A stretch of DNA of 64,000 bases. Origin: Brevundimonas pondensis (lineage in GTDB: Bacteria > Pseudomonadota > Alphaproteobacteria > Caulobacterales > Caulobacteraceae). The notes beneath the pieces are model-generated. The model was not told where the DNA came from and ran no database searches. It worked only from the letters and a program-made list of their open reading frames with translations. Of the stretch, positions 8,436 to 16,346 are shown piece after piece; positions within the stretch are counted from its first letter, which is position 1; every line of letters begins with the position of its first letter. The position numbers and the translations under genes were made by a program. Where the stretch lies: the NCBI RefSeq assembly GCF_017487345.1, contig NZ_CP062006.1, positions 558,001-622,000 of the forward strand, in the 5' to 3' direction.

Positions 8436-9506
8436 ATGACCGACACCCTGGCGACAGAGAACGAGCTGGACCCCTTCGGCGGCGCCGCCGACCTTGGGGC
8501 GGACATGGGCGCGGCCCTGTCCGAGCGCGTGTTGAACCAGGACGAGATCGACAGCCTGCTGGGCTTCGACATGGGCGACGGCGACGACTCCGAACGGAGC
8601 GGCATTCGCGCCATCATCAACTCGGCCCTGGTCTCCTACGAGCGCCTGCCGATGCTCGAGATCGTCTTCGACCGCCTGGTGCGGCTGATGACGACCAGCC
8701 TGCGCAACTTCACCTCCGACAACGTCGAGGTCAGCCTCGACACCATCAGCTCCATCCGTTTCGGCGACTATCTGAACTCGATCCCGCTGCCGGCCATCCT
8801 GGCGGTGTTCCGGGCCGAGGAGCTGGACAACTACGGCCTGCTGACGGTCGATTCCAACCTGATCTATTCGATCGTCGACGTCCTGTTGGGCGGGCGTCGC
8901 GGCACGGCGGCGCTGCGGATCGAGGGGCGGCCCTACACCACCATCGAGCGGGTGCTGGTGCAGCGGATGGTCGAGGTCATCCTGAACGACGCCCGTCAGG
9001 CGTTCGAGCCGCTGACGCCGGTGCATTTCAACCTGGACCGGCTGGAGACCAATCCGCGTTTCGCCGCCATCGCGCGTCCGGCTAACGCCGCCATCCTGGT
9101 CAAGCTGCGTATCGACATGGAAGATCGCGGCGGCCGGGTCGAGCTGTTGCTGCCCTATTCGACGCTGGAGCCGATCCGCAAGATGCTGCTGCAGCAGTTC
9201 ATGGGCGAGAAGTTCGGCCGCGACAATATCTGGGAAGGCCACCTGGCCACCGAACTCTGGACCACCGAAACCGAGGTTCGCTGCGTGCTGGACGAGCAGC
9301 AGATGCCCCTGTCCAAGGTGCTGGACCTGAAGGTTGGCGACACCCTGATGCTGAACGCCACGCCGGATTCCGAGGTCTCGGTGCGCGCGGGCTCCATCCC
9401 GCTGACCACCGGCCGCATGGGCCGCAAGGGACAGCACATCGCCGTTCGCGTCGAGGCGCCCATCAGCACCGACGCCGCCGCTCGCATCTCCAGGGAGAAC
9501 AGCTGA
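8436..9506 (+). CDS. fliM: Flagellar motor switch protein FliM
   Basis: C-ring switch protein that binds phosphorylated CheY-type regulators and reverses the motor. It has 356 residues. The N-terminal segment contains LNQDEIDSLLGF, the conserved CheY-binding peptide. The middle (CheC-like) domain has the blocks PMLEIVFDRLVRLMTTSLRN and NLIYSIVDVLLGG. The C-terminal SpoA-like domain (about residues 280-345) includes LSKVLDLKVGDTL. It starts two bases after fliL and ends one base before the next gene, so the cluster is one operon. Confidence 0.96.
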   Translation: MTDTLATENELDPFGGAADLGADMGAALSERVLNQDEIDSLLGFDMGDGDDSERSGIRAIINSALVSYERLPMLEIVFDRLVRLMTTSLRNFTSDNVEVSLDTISSIRFGDYLNSIPLPAILAVFRAEELDNYGLLTVDSNLIYSIVDVLLGGRRGTAALRIEGRPYTTIERVLVQRMVEVILNDARQAFEPLTPVHFNLDRLETNPRFAAIARPANAAILVKLRIDMEDRGGRVELLLPYSTLEPIRKMLLQQFMGEKFGRDNIWEGHLATELWTTETEVRCVLDEQQMPLSKVLDLKVGDTLMLNATPDSEVSVRAGSIPLTTGRMGRKGQHIAVRVEAPISTDAAARISRENS

Positions 9507-9507
9507 C

Positions 9508-10086
9508 ATGACCGGCATCATCCTCGACTCCATCCTCATGCTGCTGCTCGTCGCGGCGATCGGCTACGGCATCAAGCTGGAGAAGAAGCTCAAGGCCCTG
9601 CGCGAGGGCCAACTGGCCTTCGCCGGCGCTGTGACCGAGCTGAACAACGCTGCCGGTCGCGCCGAGAAGGCCCTGGCGACCCTGCGCGCATCGGGGCAGG
9701 AAACCGACCTGCTGCACGACCGGATCATCAAGGCCCGCGCTGTGAAGCAGGAACTGGAGGTGCTGATCGCCCGCGCCCCGGCCGGCCTGCCGTCCCGCTC
9801 GGCCGCCCCCCAGGTCGCCGCGCCGGCTGAGGAGCCGCTGGAACTGCAGGTTCCGGCCTCGGCCGTCGCGCCTCTGCTGGACGACGAAGCCCGCGCGCGT
9901 CGCATGGCCTCGCTGATGGAGCGGATCGAGGGCGCGCGCGCCGTGATGAAGGCGCCCGCCGCTCGTCCGACGGCGCCGGTCGAAGCCTCCACGCCCGTGC
10001 GTCAGGCCCTGGCCGCTAACCATGCTGCGCAACAGAGCCTAAACCGCGCCCGTCGTAGCCTGGACGAAGATCTTTTCGCTGCTTGA
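9508..10086 (+). CDS. DUF6468 flagellar protein, PflI-like
   Basis: A 192-residue protein with a single N-terminal membrane segment (ILDSILMLLLVAAIGYGI). A short coiled region follows (LEKKLKALREGQLAFAGAV to LHDRIIKARAVKQELEVLI), then a Pro/Ala-rich tail. Size, topology and position directly after fliM match PflI of Caulobacter, a bitopic protein needed for correct polar placement of the flagellum. The assignment rests on synteny and general features rather than on catalytic residues. Confidence 0.68.
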   Translation: MTGIILDSILMLLLVAAIGYGIKLEKKLKALREGQLAFAGAVTELNNAAGRAEKALATLRASGQETDLLHDRIIKARAVKQELEVLIARAPAGLPSRSAAPQVAAPAEEPLELQVPASAVAPLLDDEARARRMASLMERIEGARAVMKAPAARPTAPVEASTPVRQALAANHAAQQSLNRARRSLDEDLFAA

Positions 10087-10095
10087 TTCTAAGAG

Positions 10096-10186
10096 CCCCT
10101 ATGTCCGAGGCGCGGCCTCGGACGACTTGAGGGGAAACATCTTTCTGGCCCTATGTCCGACGCGCGGCGTCGGACGACTTGAGGGC
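10096..10186 (+). repeat. Two tandem structured hairpin repeats with compensatory changes
   Basis: Two copies of one element, 52 bases apart. Each has an outer 5-bp stem, an asymmetric internal loop, an inner perfect 9-bp stem and a GCG triloop. The inner stems are at 10103-10123 and 10155-10175. They differ at one base pair (G-C in the first, C-G in the second), and the outer stems differ at their terminal pair in the same compensatory way (C-G versus G-C). Both copies are followed by GACTTGAGGG. A degraded third tail (GACGACCTGAG) lies at 10190-10200. There is no T tract. Confidence 0.8.
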
Positions 10187-10207
10187 GCCGACGACCTGAG
10201 TTGACCG

Positions 10208-11167
10208 ATGAGCAAGCTGCCCCGTCTTCTGCCCCTGATCGCCATCGCCATTGGCGGGGTCGTGGCCGTGCGCGCGGCGGGCGTGGCGCCGGAGCTGTTC
10301 CAGGGCGCGACGGCCTGGGCCCAGGAAGCCGTGACCGCCGAGACGCCGGGCGAGGGCGGGGGAGCCGCCGCCGCCAAGCCGGCGCCCGCCGTCTGCGCCC
10401 TGACGCCGGAGCAACTGGCCCAACAGGCGGGGATCTCGCCGGCTGAACTGCGGATCATCCAGTCCCTGTCCAAGCGCCGCGACGCCCTGGACGCGCGCGA
10501 CGCCGACTTCGCCACCACCCTGCCGCTGATGGTGGCCGCCGAGCAGAAGCTGGACGCCAAGCTGCAGGCGCTGGAGGCCCTGAAGGGCGAGATCTCCGCC
10601 CTGGTCGGTCAGGTGGACGAGAAGGAAAAGGCCGAGACGGATCGCCTGGTCGCCGTCTATTCCGCCATGCGGCCCAAGGAGGCGGCGGCCGTGTTCAACA
10701 CCCTGGACGACAGCGTGCGTCTGCCTGTCGCCGCCGCCATGCGGCCTCGGACCCTGGCCGCCATTATGGCCCAGATGCCGCCCGCCGGCGCTCGCGAACT
10801 GACCGAGAAGCTGGCCAGACGTTTCCAGGCCCAGCAGTTCGCCGCCCGCGCCGCCGCCGCGACGGCGGGTGCGACGCCTGCGGCCCCGGCGGCGGTTCCC
10901 ACGGCGGCTCCGGCTGCGGCCCCGACCCCGGCCCGCACGGCGGCGCCTGCAACGGCCACGTCCGCCGCCACACCCGCCGCCGCGCAACCGGCGGCTCAGC
11001 CTGCGCGCCGTCCGGCCCCGCGTCCCGCCGCCCAGCGCCCGGCGCCGCGTCCAGCCGCCCGTCCCGCGACCCTGACCGCCGCTCCCGCCGAGGCCGGACC
11101 GCGTCCCTATGCGCCGCCCGCCGCTGACGCCGCGTCTCCGGCTGCAGCGCGTCAGTCGGTTCAGTAG
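10208..11167 (+). CDS. MotE-like flagellar protein
   Basis: A 319-residue protein with an N-terminal hydrophobic anchor or signal segment (LLPLIAIAIGGVVAVRAAG). A long coiled region of about residues 85-150 includes ISALVGQVDEKEKAE. A MgtE-N-like helical block (YSAMRPKEAAAVFNTLDD, then VAAAMRPRTLAAIMAQMP) is typical of MotE. The last 110 residues are almost only Ala, Pro, Arg and Thr, probably a disordered tail in the periplasm. In rhizobia MotE is the periplasmic chaperone of MotC. The gene follows the fliL-fliM operon after the structured repeats. Confidence 0.72.
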   Translation: MSKLPRLLPLIAIAIGGVVAVRAAGVAPELFQGATAWAQEAVTAETPGEGGGAAAAKPAPAVCALTPEQLAQQAGISPAELRIIQSLSKRRDALDARDADFATTLPLMVAAEQKLDAKLQALEALKGEISALVGQVDEKEKAETDRLVAVYSAMRPKEAAAVFNTLDDSVRLPVAAAMRPRTLAAIMAQMPPAGARELTEKLARRFQAQQFAARAAAATAGATPAAPAAVPTAAPAAAPTPARTAAPATATSAATPAAAQPAAQPARRPAPRPAAQRPAPRPAARPATLTAAPAEAGPRPYAPPAADAASPAAARQSVQ

Positions 11168-11251
11168 CCGGCGCGTTCAGCACAAAGGCGCGGTTGGCAT
11201 CCCGATCGCGCGCCGCTATTCAGCGCGCTTCGATTTTCGCGAGAGCCCTCC

Positions 11252-11491
11252 ATGTCCGACGTCCTGCCTGACCGCCTTTCGGTCGATCCCGACAGCCCCT
11301 TCCACGACGCCGACCTGCTGATGCGCGGCGTGGGCATCCGCTTCAAGGGCGAGGAAAAGACCAATGTCGAGGAATACTGCGTCTCGGAAGGCTGGGTCCG
11401 CCTGGCCGTCGGCAACCGCGTCGACCGTCGCGGCAAGGCCCTGACCGTCAAGCTGCAAGGCCCGGTCGAGCCCTTCCTCAAGGGCGAGTGA
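11252..11491 (+). CDS. DUF3297 family protein
   Basis: A 79-residue soluble protein matching the small DUF3297 family, widespread in Proteobacteria and of unknown function. Recognisable blocks are LPDRLSVDPDSPFHD, GVGIRFKGEEKTNVEEYC and VGNRVDRRGKALTVKLQGPV. The length is normal for the family. It stands alone between the motE-like gene and the M28 peptidase. Confidence 0.85.
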   Translation: MSDVLPDRLSVDPDSPFHDADLLMRGVGIRFKGEEKTNVEEYCVSEGWVRLAVGNRVDRRGKALTVKLQGPVEPFLKGE

Positions 11492-11573
11492 TATTGGCGG
11501 GGACCTGAGGCTTTCGGTCGCAGGTCCCAACCGCTAGGGTCCGCGCCTTCTTTGTGAGTCTGGGAGGCGCTCC

Positions 11574-13010
11574 ATGTCGTTCAATGCCCGTCTGATGGCC
11601 GCCAGCGCATTGGCGCTCGGCCTGATCGCCACGCCGGTTCTGGCCCAGGACGCCGCCGTCATTCGCGCCGCCGAGCAGGTGCGCGACATGGCCTTGCAGT
11701 CCAACATCGCCCTCGACTACGTCACCCAGGTCACCACCCGCTTCGGCGCCCGCCCAGCGGGTTCGCGCTCGGAACAGGCGGCCGCCGACTGGGCCGCTGA
11801 TTACATGCGCGCTCACGGCTTCCAGAACGTTCGCATCGAACAGTTCCCGCTGGTGGGCTGGGAGCGGGGCGAGGAGAGCGCCGAACTGCTGGGCGCCCGC
11901 CCGCAGAAGCTGGTCGCGGCCGCCCTCGGCCACTCCATCGCCACGCCCGCGAACGGCATCGAGGCCGACGTGGTCTTCTTCGATGGTCTGGACGCCCTGC
12001 TGGCGGCGCCGGTCGGCTCGCTGAACGGCAAGATCGCGGTCGTTGACGGCGGCCAGATGGTGCGGATGCAGGATGGCTCGGGCTACGGCTCGCTGTCGCG
12101 CATTCGCGGGGTCGGTCCGACCGAGGCGGCCAAGCGCGGTGCGGTCGCCTTCGTCATGCGCTCTGCCGGTTCGGACGAGCACCGCATGCCGCACACCGGC
12201 ACCACACGCTATGTCGAGGGCAAGGTGCCGCTTCCGGCCTTCGCCCTGAGTGCTCCTGACGCCGACCAGGTGGCGCGGCTGGTGAAGATGGGCGAGCCGG
12301 TGCGGCTGCGCCTGAAGTCCACCGCCCACACCTATCAGACCCACAGCCAGAACGTGATCGGCGACATCGTCGGCGCGACCAAGCCAGACGAGATCATCGT
12401 TCTGGGCTCGCACATGGACAGCTGGGACCTGGGCACCGGCGCGATCGACGACGCGGCGGGCGGCGCCATCACCCTGGCCGCGGCCAAGCTGATCGCCGAG
12501 CAGGGCCGTCCGGGCCGCACCGTGCGCGTGGTCCTCTATGGATCGGAAGAAGTGGCCCAGCCGACCGACACCGGCAACGGCGGCGGCGCCTACCTGCGCA
12601 ACATCGGCGCGGCGGGCGTCGAGAAACACGTCATCGCGGGCGAGAGCGACTTCGGCGCCGACCGCATCTACGCCCTGGGTCTGCCGCCCGGCGCGCAAGG
12701 CAGCGACTTCGCCAAGATCGCCGCGCGGGTGCTGCGCCCGATCGGCGTCCTGCCTTCGAACGAGCCCGAACTGCACGGCGGCGTGGACATCGGCCCGCTG
12801 GCCGGGGCGGGCGTGCCCGTATTCGGTCTGGCGCAGGACGGCACGCGCTACTTCGACCTGCACCACACGGCCGACGACACCCTGGACAAGATCGATCCGG
12901 CGCAGATGACCCAGAACGTCGCCGCCTGGGCTGCTCTGGTGCGTCTGATCGCCGATTCCGATGTGGACTTCCGCGCCCTGCGTTCGGCGGCTACACCGGC
13001 CAAGCCCTAG
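11574..13010 (+). CDS. Secreted M28 family zinc peptidase
   Basis: A 478-residue secreted aminopeptidase or carboxypeptidase-type enzyme. The signal peptide (ASALALGLIATPVLAQ) ends near residue 25. The zinc site is shown by GSHMDSWDLGTGAIDDAAGG (first His and the bridging Asp), by the GSEE pair about 45 residues later (catalytic Glu and a ligand), and by HHTADDTLDKID near the C-terminus (last His). A PA-type insert probably covers residues 120-220. A good GGGAGG-like site (gggaggcgctcc) precedes the ATG. It ends 12 bases before the truncated tRNA-Leu that marks the edge of the island. Confidence 0.9.
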   Translation: MSFNARLMAASALALGLIATPVLAQDAAVIRAAEQVRDMALQSNIALDYVTQVTTRFGARPAGSRSEQAAADWAADYMRAHGFQNVRIEQFPLVGWERGEESAELLGARPQKLVAAALGHSIATPANGIEADVVFFDGLDALLAAPVGSLNGKIAVVDGGQMVRMQDGSGYGSLSRIRGVGPTEAAKRGAVAFVMRSAGSDEHRMPHTGTTRYVEGKVPLPAFALSAPDADQVARLVKMGEPVRLRLKSTAHTYQTHSQNVIGDIVGATKPDEIIVLGSHMDSWDLGTGAIDDAAGGAITLAAAKLIAEQGRPGRTVRVVLYGSEEVAQPTDTGNGGGAYLRNIGAAGVEKHVIAGESDFGADRIYALGLPPGAQGSDFAKIAARVLRPIGVLPSNEPELHGGVDIGPLAGAGVPVFGLAQDGTRYFDLHHTADDTLDKIDPAQMTQNVAAWAALVRLIADSDVDFRALRSAATPAKP

Positions 13011-13022
13011 GGGCCTCACAAG

Positions 13023-13061
13023 GCGAGCGTGGCGAAACTGGTAGACGCAGCAGACTTAAAA
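13023..13061 (+). pseudogene. Displaced 5' half of a tRNA-Leu(UAA) gene
   Basis: This stretch is the acceptor 5' strand, D arm and anticodon arm up to the loop CTTAAAA of a tRNA-Leu. After the loop, the 3' anticodon strand (TCTGC expected) is replaced by unrelated sequence. 34 of the first 37 bases equal the complete tRNA-Leu at 14510. The acceptor and anticodon strands differ, so it came from a different copy. It lies just before the integrase gene and is probably one attachment-site junction of the element. Confidence 0.75.
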
Positions 13062-13158
13062 CCCAACACCGTATATTTACGTAATAAAATCAAACGGTTG
13101 TAGCGTTTAAGCTCTTACACATGCCTTACACACCTGCCGGTCACGGCGAGGAGGCGTT

Positions 13159-14451
13159 GTGTCTGAGACCCATGCGCTCATGGAAGGAAAGCTCCATGTG
13201 TACCGCCGCGAGAACAGCCGGTTCTGGCAGTGCGCCACCTATCTGAATGGTCGCAATCACCGGCAGTCGACCAAGGAGACGAACATTGCATACGCGCGCG
13301 AGTTTGCGCGCGACTGGTATCTGGACCGCGTAGCGGAGGACCGTCTTCGGCGGCGCGGGGGGCTGGTTGTTCAGGCGGGCCAACCTGCCCGTTCGGAGCC
13401 TGTTCCGAAGGCCCAGCCAGGCGAGAAGACGTTCCGCGAAGCGGCAGCGGTCTTCGAGCGCGAGTACGAGGCCATGACGCTCGGTGAGCGCAATCCGTCC
13501 TACGTGGCGGGTAAAGGCAGGGTGCTGCGCCTCTACCTCAACCCCTTCTTCGGCGACCTGCCGCTGTCCCAGGTCACCGCCGGGCGTATCCAGGAATATC
13601 GGCTGCACCGGGTCACGCCTCCTTCAGAGCCCGCTCGCGTGCGGTATGTGAAGGATGGGCGCGAGAGGGTCGGCAAGGTTCGGGCTTGGAAGAGACCAAG
13701 CCGGCAGACCTTGCACAACGAGATCGTCTGCCTTCGTCAGGTGTTGAAGACCGCCAACAGGAAGGGTTGGATCGCAGCGCTGCCGGACATGTCCAGCCCC
13801 TATCGCGCCTCAGGCAAGATCAGCCATCGGGCGTGGTTCTCGCCTCAGGAATACAAGCGGCTCTACGAGGCGACCCGCGAACGCGCCCGCAATCCAAAGA
13901 AGGAGCGATGGCGCGAGGAATGCGAGCAGTTCCACGACTATGTGCTGTTCATGGTCAACACCGGCCTTCGTCCCGACGAGGCGCAGCGCCTGCAGTTTCG
14001 CGATGTCTCGGTCGTGGTCGATGACGCGACCGGCGAGCGTATTCTGGAGATCGAGGTTCGCGGCAAACGGGGCGTCGGCTATTGCAAGAGCATGCCGGGC
14101 GCCGTCCTGCCGTTCCAGCGGGTAAAAAAGAGGAAGGGCGGTGAGCCGTCCGATCTCGTCTTCGGGCTTGTGCAGCGTGAACTGCTGAACGCGGTCCTCG
14201 ACGAGCTCGATCTGAAGAAGGATCGGGAGGGTAATCCCCGCACGGCCTACAGCCTGCGCCACACCTACATCTGCCTGCGTTTGATGGAGGGGGCCGATAT
14301 CTACCAGGTCGCCAAAAACTGCCGGACCAGCGTCGAGATGATCGAGAAATACTACGCGTCCCATATCGCGAACACGTTGGACGCGTCGGCCATCAATGTC
14401 CGCAAACAGAAGCCCGCCAAACGGCGGGCGGCGAGCGACGAGACGACGTAG
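13159..14451 (+). CDS. Tyrosine recombinase (integrase) of the island
   Basis: Site-specific recombinase of 430 residues. The catalytic C-terminal domain shows the first arginine in NTGLRPDEAQRL, then YSLRHTYICLRL (the R-H pair), and the nucleophilic tyrosine in MIEKYYASH. The N-terminal half has the usual SAM-like DNA-binding region with the block YLNPFFGDLPLSQVT. It starts at a GTG with GAGGAGG upstream. It lies between a displaced tRNA-Leu half and an intact tRNA-Leu gene, so a tRNA-Leu anticodon region is the likely integration target. Confidence 0.92.
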   Translation: MSETHALMEGKLHVYRRENSRFWQCATYLNGRNHRQSTKETNIAYAREFARDWYLDRVAEDRLRRRGGLVVQAGQPARSEPVPKAQPGEKTFREAAAVFEREYEAMTLGERNPSYVAGKGRVLRLYLNPFFGDLPLSQVTAGRIQEYRLHRVTPPSEPARVRYVKDGRERVGKVRAWKRPSRQTLHNEIVCLRQVLKTANRKGWIAALPDMSSPYRASGKISHRAWFSPQEYKRLYEATRERARNPKKERWREECEQFHDYVLFMVNTGLRPDEAQRLQFRDVSVVVDDATGERILEIEVRGKRGVGYCKSMPGAVLPFQRVKKRKGGEPSDLVFGLVQRELLNAVLDELDLKKDREGNPRTAYSLRHTYICLRLMEGADIYQVAKNCRTSVEMIEKYYASHIANTLDASAINVRKQKPAKRRAASDETT

Positions 14452-14509
14452 GTCGTCAAGGCTCGCCTTGGCTCACGCTCCATACGTGGCTATAGATTCA
14501 ACTCGGCCC

Positions 14510-14808
14510 GCGGGCGTGGCGAAACTGGTAGACGCAACGGACTTAAGCTGAGGATTGAGTGCGCCGGGGGAAATCCCGGACGTAGAACCGCTCAAAGTCG
14601 GGGAACCCTGTGAAATGGCGATCCCGAGCCAAGCCCGTCATCCGTGATGGGAAGGTGTAGAGACTAGACGGGCGGCGTCTAAGGCCTTGCGGCTATGACG
14701 AAGGGATAGTCCAGACCACGAACGCCTCTGGGCGGCGGCGAAAGTCGAAGTGGTATGAAAATCCGTCGGGCTTTGCCCATGCCGGTTCGACCCCGGCCGC
14801 CCGCACCA
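14510..14808 (+). tRNA. tRNA-Leu(UAA) interrupted by a group I intron
   Basis: Exon 1 is 14510-14544 and exon 2 is 14758-14808, including an encoded CCA end. The acceptor stem pairs GCGGGCG with CGCCCGC. The anticodon stem pairs ACGGA with TCCGT. Spliced, the loop is CTTAAAA, giving anticodon TAA for leucine. A long variable arm (GGGC / GCCC) and a normal T arm follow, as in class II tRNAs. The intron sits between positions 34 and 35, inside the anticodon. Confidence 0.93.
14545..14757 (+). ncRNA. Group I self-splicing intron, 213 nt, in tRNA-Leu(UAA)
   Basis: The end of exon 1 (ACTT) pairs with an internal guide GAGT inside the intron, with a U-G wobble at the 5' splice site, as group I splicing requires. 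The last intron base is G. Core-like segments include GGAAGGTGTAGAGACTAGACGG and, further on, GATAGTCCAGACC, recalling the P3-P7 strands of the IC3 introns in cyanobacterial tRNA-Leu(UAA) genes. The insertion point is also the same. No ORF or homing endonuclease is present. Confidence 0.88.
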
Positions 14809-14833
14809 CCGAAACTCGTCCGCCAGTAGGACG

Positions 14834-15454
14834 CTAGTCCGGCTTCAGCCGATCAGAGATTTGGCTGCGCCATTCCTCGCTCGAGTGGAAGATATGGACT
14901 TGAACCTGCGCTGCGATCTTTCCAGCGACTAGGTTGCAAAGCCATCGAAGGCGGCGGACGCGTTCGCGGTCGTCCTTTACGGCGAAGTCGACGTAATCCT
15001 CCGAGTTTACGCGCAACATTTCGTCGACCAGCGAACGATCCAGGACGAAGGTGTGCGCCACCTGGTTCCGGATTTTGTTGAGGCGTTCAATGCTCGGAAG
15101 GAGTAGCGGGTCCGTTACCCCCAAGCCCATGAGGTAAGCGATCTCCAGCTTGTGGGCGAAGGAGAACCGGCGCAGGTCGGCGAGGTCCACGAGCACGCTG
15201 GAGACGCAGCGGATGTAGTCCGTAATCGCGAACTCGACGATCAAGTGCGATTTCAGGATCGCGTACTCGAGGTTCGCAGAACGAGGAAACTGCTCCTTCA
15301 GAAGGCGCGTCAGTTCGACGAAAGCCTCCTCCGCTATCGCCTTTCGCTCTTCATCGGAAACTGCATGTTCGGGCGAAAACCGAACATGAGTCCCCGTCTT
15401 GTGGAAGTTGTGAGCCGTAGCGAACGTCGGGCGTTCGCGCTTGATCTGTGGCAC
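14834..15454 (-). CDS. HEPN-like protein
   Basis: A 206-residue, mostly helical protein with no signal or membrane segment. The block NKIRNQVAHTF around residue 130 has the R-N-x-x-x-H pattern of HEPN domains, which often act as RNases in toxin and defence systems. The GTG at 15454 is preceded by GAAGG at good spacing. It is followed closely by another helical protein with an RHALAH motif on the same strand. A defensive or toxin role is inferred from the motif and from the position at the edge of the island. Confidence 0.55.
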   Translation of the reverse strand: MPQIKRERPTFATAHNFHKTGTHVRFSPEHAVSDEERKAIAEEAFVELTRLLKEQFPRSANLEYAILKSHLIVEFAITDYIRCVSSVLVDLADLRRFSFAHKLEIAYLMGLGVTDPLLLPSIERLNKIRNQVAHTFVLDRSLVDEMLRVNSEDYVDFAVKDDRERVRRLRWLCNLVAGKIAAQVQVHIFHSSEEWRSQISDRLKPD

Positions 15455-15482
15455 TGGACAAGCCTTCGATTGGGAGCAGTGT

Positions 15483-16265
15483 TTAGACGACCGGAGCGGC
15501 GGGCGCTCGCCGCGCCTTTAGATCGGCCACGATGTGCTCGGCGACTTCGATCACGGTGGCGAAATCGCACACCATCTGCCCGTGGAGACGCATGGGACGC
15601 GCGCCCTCGCCGAATGAATGCATCATCACGGGTTCGAAGATACCTAGCCGACGTTGAGCGGCGAGCACAGCAGGCCATTCAGACCAATCCCAGCCCGGCG
15701 CGCCGACCAGCGCCTCAAGGCGCGCAAACTCGGTTGCAGCCTCATCGTCGAGCTGCTTCGGCGGAATGTAGAGCGGAATGCGGTGCGCGAGCGCGTGACG
15801 ATACTCTTCCAGATATTCGAACCATGCATCCGTGCCGGCCAGATACTCCCGGGTCCTGGCCGAGAGGCTTCCGCGCAGGTCCGCATTGTCCGGCGTAAGA
15901 CCGATCCGGTTGCGATGCAGCGGCTGTCCATTACGCCCGCGTACGTCCGCCTCGAGTCGCCAGAGCCAAGCCAAATTGTCCATGGCCCCAAAGATGTTGA
16001 TGACGAAGGCCTGAAGGAAAGCCGTGGCGTCCAGGACCGCCTCGCGTGTCGGTTCGGCCTCCTGGGGCGGCAGGATCTCGAAAACCCGTTTCAATCCATG
16101 CTTCAGATCGGACAGGCGGCGACATACGCCATGGGTCATCATTTCCCTGGCTGGAGCGTTCTGAAGCTCCAGCCGAAAGAGAGCGGTCGTCAGGGCGGAC
16201 TCGCGCTCCAGCCACTCGTCTCGCTGGTCTTGCATCTCGGCGACCTCTTCGTCGGAATAGGGCAT
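15483..16265 (-). CDS. HEPN-like helical protein with RHALAHRIPLY motif
   Basis: A 260-residue protein without signal peptide. The segment EYRHALAHRIPLYIPP near residue 160 resembles the R-x-x-x-A-H active-site block of HEPN-type proteins. A long N-terminal helical region with a Glu/Arg-rich start precedes it. It lies 28 bases upstream of the other HEPN-like gene, so the two are probably one operon. The divergent neighbour is an HNH-type gene. Confidence 0.5.
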   Translation of the reverse strand: MPYSDEEVAEMQDQRDEWLERESALTTALFRLELQNAPAREMMTHGVCRRLSDLKHGLKRVFEILPPQEAEPTREAVLDATAFLQAFVINIFGAMDNLAWLWRLEADVRGRNGQPLHRNRIGLTPDNADLRGSLSARTREYLAGTDAWFEYLEEYRHALAHRIPLYIPPKQLDDEAATEFARLEALVGAPGWDWSEWPAVLAAQRRLGIFEPVMMHSFGEGARPMRLHGQMVCDFATVIEVAEHIVADLKARRAPAAPVV

Positions 16266-16346
16266 TCGGGCTCGAAGGTTGTTGAAGAGACGATCTGGCG
16301 ATCACACTATCCTGACCGACGCGACTTCTGCGATGTTTGGCAATCA

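Noticed and set aside
8340..9539. 399-codon minus-strand open frame
   Set aside because: Antisense to fliM. Shadow composition.
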